Below, piece by piece: positions 7,833-16,147 of a DNA stretch of 64,000 nucleotides (positions within the stretch are counted from its first letter, which is position 1; the number at the start of each line of letters is the position of its first letter). Both the position numbers and the translations under genes were made by a program. The stretch comes from Synechococcus sp. CBW1107 (GTDB taxonomy: Bacteria > Cyanobacteriota > Cyanobacteriia > PCC-6307 > Cyanobiaceae), in NCBI RefSeq assembly GCF_015841355.1, contig NZ_CP064908.1, forward strand, positions 2,232,001 through 2,296,000. The letters are read 5' to 3'. Under the pieces are notes generated by a model, which was not told the origin of the DNA, made no database searches, and saw only the letters and a program-made list of their open reading frames with translations.

Positions 7833-9800
7833 ATGACCTCCCTTCTGCTCGACATTGTCGTGATCTTCACGATGTCAGCCGTGGCGGTGGTGCTCTGTCA
7901 CCGCTTCAGCATTCCCAGCTCGATCGGCCTGCTGCTGGCGGGTGTGCTCGCCGGGCCGGATCTGTTCCGGCTGGTGCAGAACGTCCACGAGATCGAACTG
8001 CTGGCCGAGATCGGCGTGGTGCTGCTGCTGTTCGTGATCGGGCTGGAGATCTCCCTGGCGGACGTCGCGCGTCTGCGCCGTCATTTCCTCATCGGCGGCT
8101 CCCTGCAGTTCTTCGGCACCGCAGCACTGGTGGGGGCGATCTGCAGGGGGCTGGGGCTCTCCCTAGGACAGGGGGTGTATGTGGGCTTCGTGGTGGCGCT
8201 CTCCAGCACGGCCATCGTGCTGCGCATGCTGCAGGAGCGAGCCGAACTGGAAACACCGCATGGGCGCACCACCCTGGCGATCCTGATCTATCAGGATGTG
8301 GGTGTCGTTCCGGTGATGCTGATCGCACCCCTGCTGGCTGGGGTGGGGGCAGCGTCGGGAGCAGACACGATTGCGGCCCTGCTGGGAAGGATCGCCCTCG
8401 TGGCTCTGGTGGCGTGGCTGGCCTGGCGCTGGATCGTGCCCTGGCTGCTGGAGCGCATCACCCGCACCCGCAGTTCGGAGGCCTTTCTGCTCGGTGTGTT
8501 CAGCCTTTGCGTGGGCATCGCGATGATGACCCAGTCGCTGGGGTTGTCACTGGCGCTGGGTGCTTTTCTGGCGGGTTTCATTCTCTCGGAGTCGGAGTAT
8601 TCCCATCAGGCGGTGGCGGTGATGCTGCCCTTCCGCGATGTGTTGATGAGCCTGTTCTTCGTGTCGATCGGCATGCTGCTCGACATCCAGTTCATGCTCG
8701 CCCACCCGCTCTCGCTGCTGCTGCTCACCCTGGGAGTGGTGCTGGTCAAACCCCTGGTGGCCGCCGGCTCGGCCCTGGTGGTGGGCCTGCCCCTGGGTGG
8801 GTCGGTGCTCACCGGCCTGGCGCTCGCCCAGGTGGGTGAATTCTCCCTGGTGGCCACCAAGGCCGGCGTGAGCACCGGCCTGCTCGGGCCCGACATCTTC
8901 CAGACCGTTCTGGATGTGGCCGTGCTGAGCATGATGCTCACCCCGGCTCTGGTGGCCTGCGGTCCAGGCCTGGCCGCCTGGGTGGCCACCACCCCCCTGC
9001 GGCGGCTGGAGCGCCGCCGCCTGGTGCCGGTCAGCTCCGGCAGCACCGATGGCCTCAGTGGTCACATCCTGATCGTGGGCTTCGGGGTCACCGGCGCCAA
9101 CCTGGCCCGCACGGCCCGACGCTGCGACATCCCCTATGCCGTGCTCGATGTGAACGCCGCGATCGTGCGCGATGCCCTCAGCGCCGGTGAGCCGATTCAC
9201 TACGGCGATGCCAGCCAGGAGCCGATCCTGCGCCTGGTGCATGCCGATCGGGCCCGCGCCATCGTGGTGGTGATCGATGATCCCGCCGGTGCCCGGCGCG
9301 TCGTGGAACTGGCGCGCCGCTTTGCTCCCGATGCCTTCATCCTTGTGCGCAGCCGCTACCTGCGTGAGGTGGAAACGCTGCTGTCCCTGGGGGCCGATGA
9401 GGTGATCGCCGATGAACTCGAGGTGTCGATCGAGGTGTTCTCCCGCGTGCTGGCGCGGATGCTCGTGCCCCGCGAGGACATCAAGCGTCTGATCGGTGAG
9501 GTGCGCGGCGACTGGCGCCAGATGGCCCGCAGCCTCTCGCCGGAGTCCACGGCCGTGAGCGACCTGCGCGTCGCTGTCCCCCACCTCACCACCCACTCCC
9601 TGCGCCTGGGCGAACAGTCACCGCTGGTGGGCCACACCATCGCCAGCTGCGGTCTGCGCGCGGAGCACAACGTCACGATCCTGGCGATCACCCGTTCTGG
9701 GGAACCCATCACGCATCCCCACGGCCACACCCTCCTGCTGGCTGACGACATCCTCTTCGTGATCGGTCCCGAGGCCTGGGATCCGTTCAGCGTGCGCTGA
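7833..9800 (+). CDS. CPA2-family monovalent cation:proton antiporter with RCK domain
   Basis: This 655-residue inner-membrane protein is of the KefB/KefC type. It exchanges K+ or Na+ for protons. About 12 hydrophobic spans fill residues 1-390, including FVIGLEISLADVARLRRHFL and LSLALGAFLAGFILSESEYS. A cytoplasmic RCK (TrkA-N) Rossmann domain follows, with the nucleotide-binding loop HILIVGFGVTGANLARTARR at about 408 and acidic Asp at strand two (YAVLDVN). A TrkA-C domain forms the last ~90 residues. The RCK domain suggests gating by nucleotide or ligand. Confidence 0.9.
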   Translation: MTSLLLDIVVIFTMSAVAVVLCHRFSIPSSIGLLLAGVLAGPDLFRLVQNVHEIELLAEIGVVLLLFVIGLEISLADVARLRRHFLIGGSLQFFGTAALVGAICRGLGLSLGQGVYVGFVVALSSTAIVLRMLQERAELETPHGRTTLAILIYQDVGVVPVMLIAPLLAGVGAASGADTIAALLGRIALVALVAWLAWRWIVPWLLERITRTRSSEAFLLGVFSLCVGIAMMTQSLGLSLALGAFLAGFILSESEYSHQAVAVMLPFRDVLMSLFFVSIGMLLDIQFMLAHPLSLLLLTLGVVLVKPLVAAGSALVVGLPLGGSVLTGLALAQVGEFSLVATKAGVSTGLLGPDIFQTVLDVAVLSMMLTPALVACGPGLAAWVATTPLRRLERRRLVPVSSGSTDGLSGHILIVGFGVTGANLARTARRCDIPYAVLDVNAAIVRDALSAGEPIHYGDASQEPILRLVHADRARAIVVVIDDPAGARRVVELARRFAPDAFILVRSRYLREVETLLSLGADEVIADELEVSIEVFSRVLARMLVPREDIKRLIGEVRGDWRQMARSLSPESTAVSDLRVAVPHLTTHSLRLGEQSPLVGHTIASCGLRAEHNVTILAITRSGEPITHPHGHTLLLADDILFVIGPEAWDPFSVR

Positions 9801-9817
9801 AGACGTGCCAGCGGCGA

Positions 9818-10189
9818 TCAACGCATGGAATGCAGTCCGATCGGATTGCCCTCCGTGTCGAGCACCACCGAGATGAAGCCGAACTCGCCGATCGCCATCT
9901 TCGGGCGGCAGACCTGGCCGCCGGCCGGCACCACGCGACTTTCTTCAATGGCGCAGTCCTCGCAGCTGAAGTACACCATGGTTCCGCCCTTGCCGGGTTC
10001 GCAGCCGTCCATGCGCATCAGCGCGCCGCCGGCGCCCACCTGGGAGGTGTCCATCGGGAAGCACCAGTAGTCCATCTCCGGATTGGAGAAGTCCTGGAAC
10101 TCCACCTGGAACACGTCGGTGTAAAAGGCCTTGGCCCGTTCGATGTCGCTCACGTTGAGCTCGAACCAGGTCACGGGATTGCTCGGCAT
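9818..10189 (-). CDS. VOC-family (glyoxalase/bleomycin-resistance fold) protein
   Basis: The 123-residue product has two beta-alpha-beta-beta-beta modules typical of VOC proteins. Module 1 is TWFELNVSDIERAKAFYTDV and module 2 is TMVYFSCEDCAIEESRVVPA, then FGFISVVLDTEGNPIGLHS. No specific substrate can be inferred; candidate metal ligands include the terminal His and Glu positions. The start MPSNPVTWFEL (ATG at 10187-10189) was chosen because earlier in-frame codons encode a low-complexity leader. It is divergent from mtnA. Confidence 0.85.
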   Translation of the reverse strand: MPSNPVTWFELNVSDIERAKAFYTDVFQVEFQDFSNPEMDYWCFPMDTSQVGAGGALMRMDGCEPGKGGTMVYFSCEDCAIEESRVVPAGGQVCRPKMAIGEFGFISVVLDTEGNPIGLHSMR

Positions 10190-10311
10190 GGTGCCTCGCG
10201 GCGAGGTCCGGTTCAGCTTAGGAACTGTTCCTGGACCCGCTGGTCCCAGGTCGGTGCCAGTGCCCTGTGGTTTGTCAGCATGGTGCGGCGACACGTGGCA
10301 CGCGGCATCGG

Positions 10312-11466
10312 ATGAACATCGACGGCAAGGCCTGGCGCACGATCTGGCTCGAAGACGGCGGCCGTTCGGTGGGGGTGATCGATCAGACCCGCCTGCCCCA
10401 CAGCTTCAGCACCCGCTCGCTCGCCACGCTCGATCAGGCCGCCGAGGCGATCGCCACGATGGTGGTGCGCGGCGCCCCCCTGATCGGTGTCACCGGTGCC
10501 TACGGCCTGATGCTCGCCCTGCAGGCCGATCCGGGGGAGGCCTCTCTGGCGGCGGCCTTTGAGCGGCTCAACGCCACCCGCCCCACCGCGATCAACCTGC
10601 GCTGGGCCCTGGAGCGGGTGCGTGACCGGGTGATTCCGCTGCCTGCGGCCGAGCGCGCCGCCGCGGCCGCGGCGGAGGCGGCCGTCATCGCCGATGAGGA
10701 TGTGGCCATGTGCGCGGCGATCGGCGATCACGGTCTTGAGCTCCTGAGGCGGCTGGCGGCTGAGCGGCCTCCCGAGCGGCAGCAGGAACCCCTGAATGTG
10801 CTCACCCACTGCAACGCCGGCTGGCTGGCCACCGTCGACTGGGGCACCGCCCTGGCCCCGATCTACAAGGCCCACCGTGCCGGGCTGGCCATCCATGTCT
10901 GGGTGGATGAAACACGCCCCCGCAACCAGGGCGCCAGCCTCACCGCCTTCGAGCTGGGCCGCGAAGGGGTGCCCCACACCGTCATCGTCGACAACGCCGG
11001 CGGTCACCTCATGCAGCACGGCCTGGTGGATGCGGTGATCGTGGGCACCGACCGCACCACCCGCACGGGGGATGTCTGCAACAAGATCGGCACCTACCTC
11101 AAGGCCCTGGCCGCCCACGACAACGGCGTGCCCTTCTACGTCGCGCTGCCCGCCTCCACCATCGACTGGACCCTCGCCGATGGTGTGGCCGGGATCCCGA
11201 TCGAGGCCCGCTCCCCCGAGGAGGTGACCCACATCCAGGGGCTGGCCCAGACCGGCTCCGCAGCGGGTGAGGTCGCCCTGCTGCAGCTGCCCCCCCAGGG
11301 AAGCAGGGGCTTCAACCCTGCCTTCGATGTCACCCCGGCGCGGCTGGTCACGGCCCTGATCACCGAGCGGGGGGTGGCACCAGCCAGCGAAGCGGGATTG
11401 CGGAGCCTCTATGGACCGCTGGCCTCGGGCTCAGAGCCAGCGGCGGCGGCGGAAGTAGAGCGCTAG
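10312..11466 (+). CDS. mtnA: S-methyl-5-thioribose-1-phosphate isomerase
   Basis: The enzyme converts methylthioribose-1-phosphate to methylthioribulose-1-phosphate in the methionine salvage pathway. It has 384 residues and belongs to the eIF2B-alpha/MtnA superfamily. Key motifs are MVVRGAPLIGVTGAYGL, the catalytic-Cys region LTHCNAGWLAT, VDETRPRNQGASLTA and the catalytic Asp in VGTDRTTRTGDVCNKIGTY. The start MNIDGKAWRTIWL matches the family. The 3' end overlaps the convergent corA gene by 36 bp. No other salvage gene is adjacent. Confidence 0.93.
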   Translation: MNIDGKAWRTIWLEDGGRSVGVIDQTRLPHSFSTRSLATLDQAAEAIATMVVRGAPLIGVTGAYGLMLALQADPGEASLAAAFERLNATRPTAINLRWALERVRDRVIPLPAAERAAAAAAEAAVIADEDVAMCAAIGDHGLELLRRLAAERPPERQQEPLNVLTHCNAGWLATVDWGTALAPIYKAHRAGLAIHVWVDETRPRNQGASLTAFELGREGVPHTVIVDNAGGHLMQHGLVDAVIVGTDRTTRTGDVCNKIGTYLKALAAHDNGVPFYVALPASTIDWTLADGVAGIPIEARSPEEVTHIQGLAQTGSAAGEVALLQLPPQGSRGFNPAFDVTPARLVTALITERGVAPASEAGLRSLYGPLASGSEPAAAAEVER

Positions 11467-12531
11467 ACCCGCGCCGATCAGCACCATCAGTCCCAGGGTG
11501 GCCTGATAGCCAAGCCGCCAGCGCAGCTCCGGCATGTTCTCGAAGTTCATGCCGTACACGCCCGCGATGAAGGTGAGCGGGATGAAGATCGACGAGATGA
11601 TCGTGAGCGTCTTCATGACTTCGTTCATGCGGTTGCTGAGACTGGAGAGATAGGTGTCGTGCATGCCGCCGAGGATGTCCCGGTAGGTTTCCACCATGTC
11701 GATCACCTGAATGGTGTGGTCGTAGAGATCACGCCAGTACACCCGGGTGCTGTCGGTCAGCACCGGTGAGGATCCCTTCTCGATCGCACTGATCACTTCA
11801 CGGCAGGGCCATGCCGCCTTGCGCAGCGTCAGCACGTCGCGCTTGAGATAGTGAATGTCCTGAATGTCATCCGGGCTCGGGTCTTCGAGAATCTTGTCAT
11901 CGATCTCCTCGATGTGATCACCGATCTGCTCGATGGCCTGGAAGTAGTGATCCACCACCGTGGCCATCAGTGCGTAGGCGAGGTAGTCGGCCTTCAGCTG
12001 CCGGATTCGGCCCTTGCCCTTCCTGATTCTTTCACGCAGGGAATCGAAGACATCTCCCTCATCCTCCAGGAAGGAGAGCACCACGTTCTCGGCCAGGATC
12101 AGGCTGAGGTGCTCGATGCTGATCGAGGCGCTGCTGCGCTCGAACTCCATCATCTTCATCACGATCAGCAGGTAGTGACCAAACTCCTCCAGCTTGGGGC
12201 GCTGGCTGGTGTTCACCAGGTCTTCCAGCGTCATCGGGTGGAGGCCAAAGTGTTCTCCCAGTCTTTCGATCAAGCCCACGTCGTGGATGCCATTGACGTT
12301 GATCCAGGTCACGCTGTTCCCAGCCAGGGCCTGCTCGAAGCACTGGCTCAGTTCCACATCCTGGGTTTCACTCAGCTGCTCGGCGTTGTAATCGAAGATG
12401 TCGACACGGGCGCGCTCACACTTGCGCTCGCCAACGAACACCATCGTTCCCGGCGCCATCCCGGCTTTGCTGCCCCCGCCGCTGTGCGTGCGTGCCTGGC
12501 GGCGCCGACCGGACCTTCTGGATCGCCCCAT
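11431..12531 (-). CDS. corA: CorA-type magnesium/cobalt channel
   Basis: This divalent-cation channel of the CorA family has 366 residues. A large cytoplasmic N-terminal domain (TWINVNGIHDVGLIERLGEH) leads through a long helix to two C-terminal membrane spans. The signature filter motif is present as IAGVYGMNFENMPELRW, and a basic tail (YFRRRRWL) closes the protein. The start MGRSRRSGRRRQ was chosen; an earlier in-frame codon is possible but would run into the divergent neighbour's start. Function is well supported; the exact metal preference is not. Confidence 0.92.
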   Translation of the reverse strand: MGRSRRSGRRRQARTHSGGGSKAGMAPGTMVFVGERKCERARVDIFDYNAEQLSETQDVELSQCFEQALAGNSVTWINVNGIHDVGLIERLGEHFGLHPMTLEDLVNTSQRPKLEEFGHYLLIVMKMMEFERSSASISIEHLSLILAENVVLSFLEDEGDVFDSLRERIRKGKGRIRQLKADYLAYALMATVVDHYFQAIEQIGDHIEEIDDKILEDPSPDDIQDIHYLKRDVLTLRKAAWPCREVISAIEKGSSPVLTDSTRVYWRDLYDHTIQVIDMVETYRDILGGMHDTYLSSLSNRMNEVMKTLTIISSIFIPLTFIAGVYGMNFENMPELRWRLGYQATLGLMVLIGAGLALYFRRRRWL

Positions 12532-12632
12532 CGCGGCGGCGGCGTCTGCCGGTCTCAGTGACCTTGATGCTGGCACGGTTCGGCCGCTGCGCCCTTCCCT
12601 AGCCTCCTGGTCAATCCCCGCCACTCCGCCGG

Positions 12633-14714
12633 ATGCCGAGTCAGAACCGCTGGTCACAGGCCGAGGCCGAGGCCGCCGTGGCCCGCTACGGCGCCGTGGG
12701 CATCAGCAGAGATCTGGCCCTTCGCACCTACAGCGCCCGACTGCTCGGCGGCGACCCCGACCTGGTGCTGCATGGCGGCGGCAACACCTCCGTGAAGACC
12801 GAGGTCACCGGCCTGCTGGGCGAGACCATCCCGGTGCTGTGCGTCAAGGGAAGCGGCTGGGACCTGGCCACGATCGAGCCCCCCGGCCACCCGGCCGTGC
12901 GACTGGAGCCCCTCCAGGCTCTGAGGGTTCTCGAGCGCCTCAGCGACGAGGACATGGTGGCCGCCCAGCGCAGAAACCTGATCGACCCATCAGCCCCCAA
13001 CCCCTCGGTGGAGGCCCTGCTTCACGCGTTCCTGCCCCACAAGTTCGTCGATCACACCCACTCGATCGCCCTGCTGGCCCTGGCCGATCAGCCGGACGCC
13101 GAAGCGCTCTGCCGGGAGGTCTACGGCGATCGTGTCGCCCTGGTTCCCTACGTGATGCCCGGCTTCGCCCTGGCCAAGGCGGCGGCTGAGGCCTTTGAGG
13201 CGGCCGAGCAGCGGGCCATGGCCGCCGGGGTGGAGCTCGAAGGCATGGTCCTGCTGCAGCACGGTCTCTTCTCCTTCGGCGCCACGGCCGAGCAGAGCTA
13301 CGGGCGGATGCTGGCTCTGGTGGGGGAGGCCGAGGCACGCCTGGCCCGGGTGAGCGCCCAGCCCAGGCCGCGACCCCTGCCGGAGCCCCCCATCCCTGCG
13401 GCTGCCGTGCTGCCGGTGCTGCGCGGGTTGCTCAGCCGGGCCGCCGGGGCCGACGTGGCCTCACGCCGCTGGCTGCTTGATCTCCGCGCCTCGGAGCCCG
13501 CCCTGGCGGTGGTCAACGATCAGCGCCTGGTCGACTGGGCTCACCGCGGCGTGGCCACGCCCGACCACGTCATCCGCACCAAGGCCCAGGCGCTGGTGCT
13601 GCCACCCGCCTGCGGCGATCCGGGCCCCTGGACGGAGGCCGCCGCCATGGCGCTGGAGGCGTTCATCGCTGACTACAAGGCCTACGTGGCTCGCCAGAAT
13701 GCCCGGGTCGGCGGTGGACGCACGCCGCTGGATCCCCTGCCGCGGGTGCTGGCCATCCCCGGCCTTGGGCTGGCGGGCGTGGGCCGCTCGGCCCAGGAGG
13801 CCTCCGTCACCGCCGATATCGCCGAAGCCTGGGCCCGCACCCTGCTGGCAGCGGAGGCCCTGGGCCGCTTCCAGCCCGTGGGTGAGGACGACACCTTCGA
13901 CATGGAGTACTGGAGCCTGGAGCAGGCCAAGCTCGGTAAGGCCAAGGAGCTGCCCCTGGCCCGATGCGTGGTGCTGGTGACGGGCGGCGCCGGAGCGATC
14001 GGGGCCGCCACCGCCCGCGCCTTCGCCCGGCGAGGCGCCGATCTGGCGGTGCTCGATCGCCAGGGAGAGCAGGCCGTGGAGGTGGCGGCCAGCTGCGGGC
14101 GCCGCGCCCTGGGTCTGGCCTGCGATCTCACCGATCCCCAGGCTGTACGCCAGGCGCTGTCGGCGGTGGCGGGCCACTTCGGCGGCCTCGACATCGTGGT
14201 CAGCAATGCCGGTGCCGCCTGGAGTGGCGCCATCGCCGATCTCAGCGACGCCGACCTGCGGGCCAGTTTCGAACTCAACCTCTTCTCACACCAGAGCGTG
14301 GCCCAGGCAGCGATGGCCATCTTCCGCGCCCAGGGAATGGGCGGTCAGCTGCTCTTCAACGTGAGCAAGCAGGCGCTCAACCCCGGCCCCGGCTTCGGCG
14401 CCTATGGCATCGCCAAGGCGGCCCTGATGGCTCTGATGCGCCAGTACGCCCTCGAGGGCGGTCGCGAAGGGGTGCGCGCCAATGCCATCAATGCCGATCG
14501 CATCCGCTCCGGCCTGCTGGATGAGGGCATGATCCAGGAACGCTCCGCCGCCCGGGGCGTCAGCGAGAAGGCCTACATGGCCGGCAACCTGCTGGGTGAG
14601 GAGGTGCGGGCCAGCGATGTGGCGGAGGCCTTCGTGGCCCTGGCCCTGATGGAGCGCACCACCGGCGCGGTGCTGACCGTCGATGGGGGCAACGTGGCGG
14701 CGATGGTGCGCTGA
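12633..14714 (+). CDS. Bifunctional class II aldolase / short-chain dehydrogenase fusion
   Basis: The protein has 693 residues. The N-terminal ~420 residues resemble class II aldolases (LVLHGGGNTSVKTEVTGLLG, VDHTHSIALLALADQ as zinc-site His region, EGMVLLQHGLFSFG). The C-terminal ~250 residues are an SDR: VVLVTGGAGAIGAATARAFA (NAD-binding), IVVSNAGAAWSGAIADLSDA, and a modified active site with YGIAKAALMALMRQYALEGG (YxxxK). The architecture matches the rhamnulose-phosphate aldolase/lactaldehyde dehydrogenase-type fusion (RhaD-like). The sugar substrate in cyanobacteria is not established. Confidence 0.88.
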   Translation: MPSQNRWSQAEAEAAVARYGAVGISRDLALRTYSARLLGGDPDLVLHGGGNTSVKTEVTGLLGETIPVLCVKGSGWDLATIEPPGHPAVRLEPLQALRVLERLSDEDMVAAQRRNLIDPSAPNPSVEALLHAFLPHKFVDHTHSIALLALADQPDAEALCREVYGDRVALVPYVMPGFALAKAAAEAFEAAEQRAMAAGVELEGMVLLQHGLFSFGATAEQSYGRMLALVGEAEARLARVSAQPRPRPLPEPPIPAAAVLPVLRGLLSRAAGADVASRRWLLDLRASEPALAVVNDQRLVDWAHRGVATPDHVIRTKAQALVLPPACGDPGPWTEAAAMALEAFIADYKAYVARQNARVGGGRTPLDPLPRVLAIPGLGLAGVGRSAQEASVTADIAEAWARTLLAAEALGRFQPVGEDDTFDMEYWSLEQAKLGKAKELPLARCVVLVTGGAGAIGAATARAFARRGADLAVLDRQGEQAVEVAASCGRRALGLACDLTDPQAVRQALSAVAGHFGGLDIVVSNAGAAWSGAIADLSDADLRASFELNLFSHQSVAQAAMAIFRAQGMGGQLLFNVSKQALNPGPGFGAYGIAKAALMALMRQYALEGGREGVRANAINADRIRSGLLDEGMIQERSAARGVSEKAYMAGNLLGEEVRASDVAEAFVALALMERTTGAVLTVDGGNVAAMVR

Positions 14715-14719
14715 GGGCC

Positions 14720-16147
14720 TCAGGCCGGGCTTCGGGACCCGGCCATCAGGGCCAGGCCCAGCCCTCCCCAGAGGAGCACCAGCGCCAGGCAGAGCCCGGT
14801 CCAGGCCGGCAGCCCCCAGCTGCTCACCGCCAGCGGCGCCACCACCGTGATCACTCCTCCGGCCACGATCGGCTGGAGCAGCAGTTGCTTGATCGAAAAC
14901 GGCTGCAGGGCTTCGCTGCGATCCAGTGGATCAGCCATGCGCAGCAGCAGCAGTCCGCTGGCCGCCACGCCGGTGGCCTGGCCGAACTCGATGATCCCCC
15001 GCTCGAACCAGGCCGAAGGCAGGATGCGCGGGGCCAGCAGCAGCAACACCCCCAGGTTCCAGGCCAGACCGGCCAGGGCCAGGGCCGTGAGCGACATCCA
15101 GTCGTGAGCCAGCAGGGTCAGATCCAGGCAGGCGGTGGCTGCCGTGATCAGCAGATCGGCCGACACCGTGCCCAGGCGGTTCTGCACCCGGGTCGAGACC
15201 CAGTGGTCCTTGCCGGAACGCTCCAGCAGCCAGCGCACCAGCAGCGATCCCACCAGGGCCAGGGGGAACACCGGGAACACATCGACCACCATCGCCAGCC
15301 CCCCGCCCACGTGGTCGGCCACCCGCCGCAGACCGGCAAGGGCCACCACGCCGAAGGCCACGGCGAGTCCCGTCAGGGCCAGGTTGAGGGCCAGGGCCGA
15401 AAGCCTCAGCTCCGGCGGTGGGGGCAAGGGTGGCTCGGCCTGGGCGGCAAGCGCCTCAGCCTGCTGGGGCGTGACGCCCTCCTCCGGCTCAGGGGGGTTC
15501 GCCACGCCTGAGGCGATGGTGGACCCTCCCATCAGCCAGCCCCGGCTGCGGGCCAGCACCACCACCAGCCCCCCCACCACCGTGGAGATCAGCAACCCCA
15601 CCGTGGCCATGGCCAGACCCAGGGCCTCGCCGCCTTCGAAGCCCAGGCTGGCGTAGCTGGCGCCCATGGCGGCGGCCGAGCCGTGCCCCCCCTCGTAGGC
15701 CACCTCGATCAGGCAGGCCATCAACGGATGGACTCCCAGCAGCGGCTGCAGCACCAGCAGCACCACCAGGCCACCCACCAGGTACTGACCGAAGGCCAGG
15801 GTGAGGGCCAGCAGCACCTGGGCCGAGAGCGGCCGCCAGAGCCCGGCCGGTCTGGGCAGGGGTTTGGCCAGCAACAGCGTGGCGAACACCAGGGTGAGCA
15901 GCACCATCGGCAGCTGATCCCAGATGTCGATCACGGGTTGGCTGAGCAGGGGCACCAGCCCCGCCGGCGCCACCAGCAGGCCGAGCACTCCGGCCAGCAG
16001 GGCCTCGGGAATGCCCCAGTGGCGCAGTCCGAGCACATCACCGAGGCTGCGGCCCACCACCAGCACCAGACCAAGGGCCACCAGCGCCACGGCCGGCGTC
16101 TCCACGGCCTCCACCAGAATCCTGACGCTGACTGGGATGAACGGCAT
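14720..16147 (-). CDS. gltS: Sodium/glutamate symporter family protein
   Basis: This is a 475-residue GltS-type Na+-coupled carrier. About 10-12 hydrophobic spans form two inverted halves with glycine-rich reentrant signatures, GGHGSAAAMGASYASLGFEG in the N-half and FGQATGVAASGLLLLRMADP in the C-half. A proline-rich linker (EPPLPPPPELR) separates the halves. Glutamate is the usual substrate of the family but is inferred. Its ATG overlaps by 1 bp the stop of the S9 peptidase gene upstream (TGATG), implying translational coupling. Confidence 0.85.
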   Translation of the reverse strand: MPFIPVSVRILVEAVETPAVALVALGLVLVVGRSLGDVLGLRHWGIPEALLAGVLGLLVAPAGLVPLLSQPVIDIWDQLPMVLLTLVFATLLLAKPLPRPAGLWRPLSAQVLLALTLAFGQYLVGGLVVLLVLQPLLGVHPLMACLIEVAYEGGHGSAAAMGASYASLGFEGGEALGLAMATVGLLISTVVGGLVVVLARSRGWLMGGSTIASGVANPPEPEEGVTPQQAEALAAQAEPPLPPPPELRLSALALNLALTGLAVAFGVVALAGLRRVADHVGGGLAMVVDVFPVFPLALVGSLLVRWLLERSGKDHWVSTRVQNRLGTVSADLLITAATACLDLTLLAHDWMSLTALALAGLAWNLGVLLLLAPRILPSAWFERGIIEFGQATGVAASGLLLLRMADPLDRSEALQPFSIKQLLLQPIVAGGVITVVAPLAVSSWGLPAWTGLCLALVLLWGGLGLALMAGSRSPA

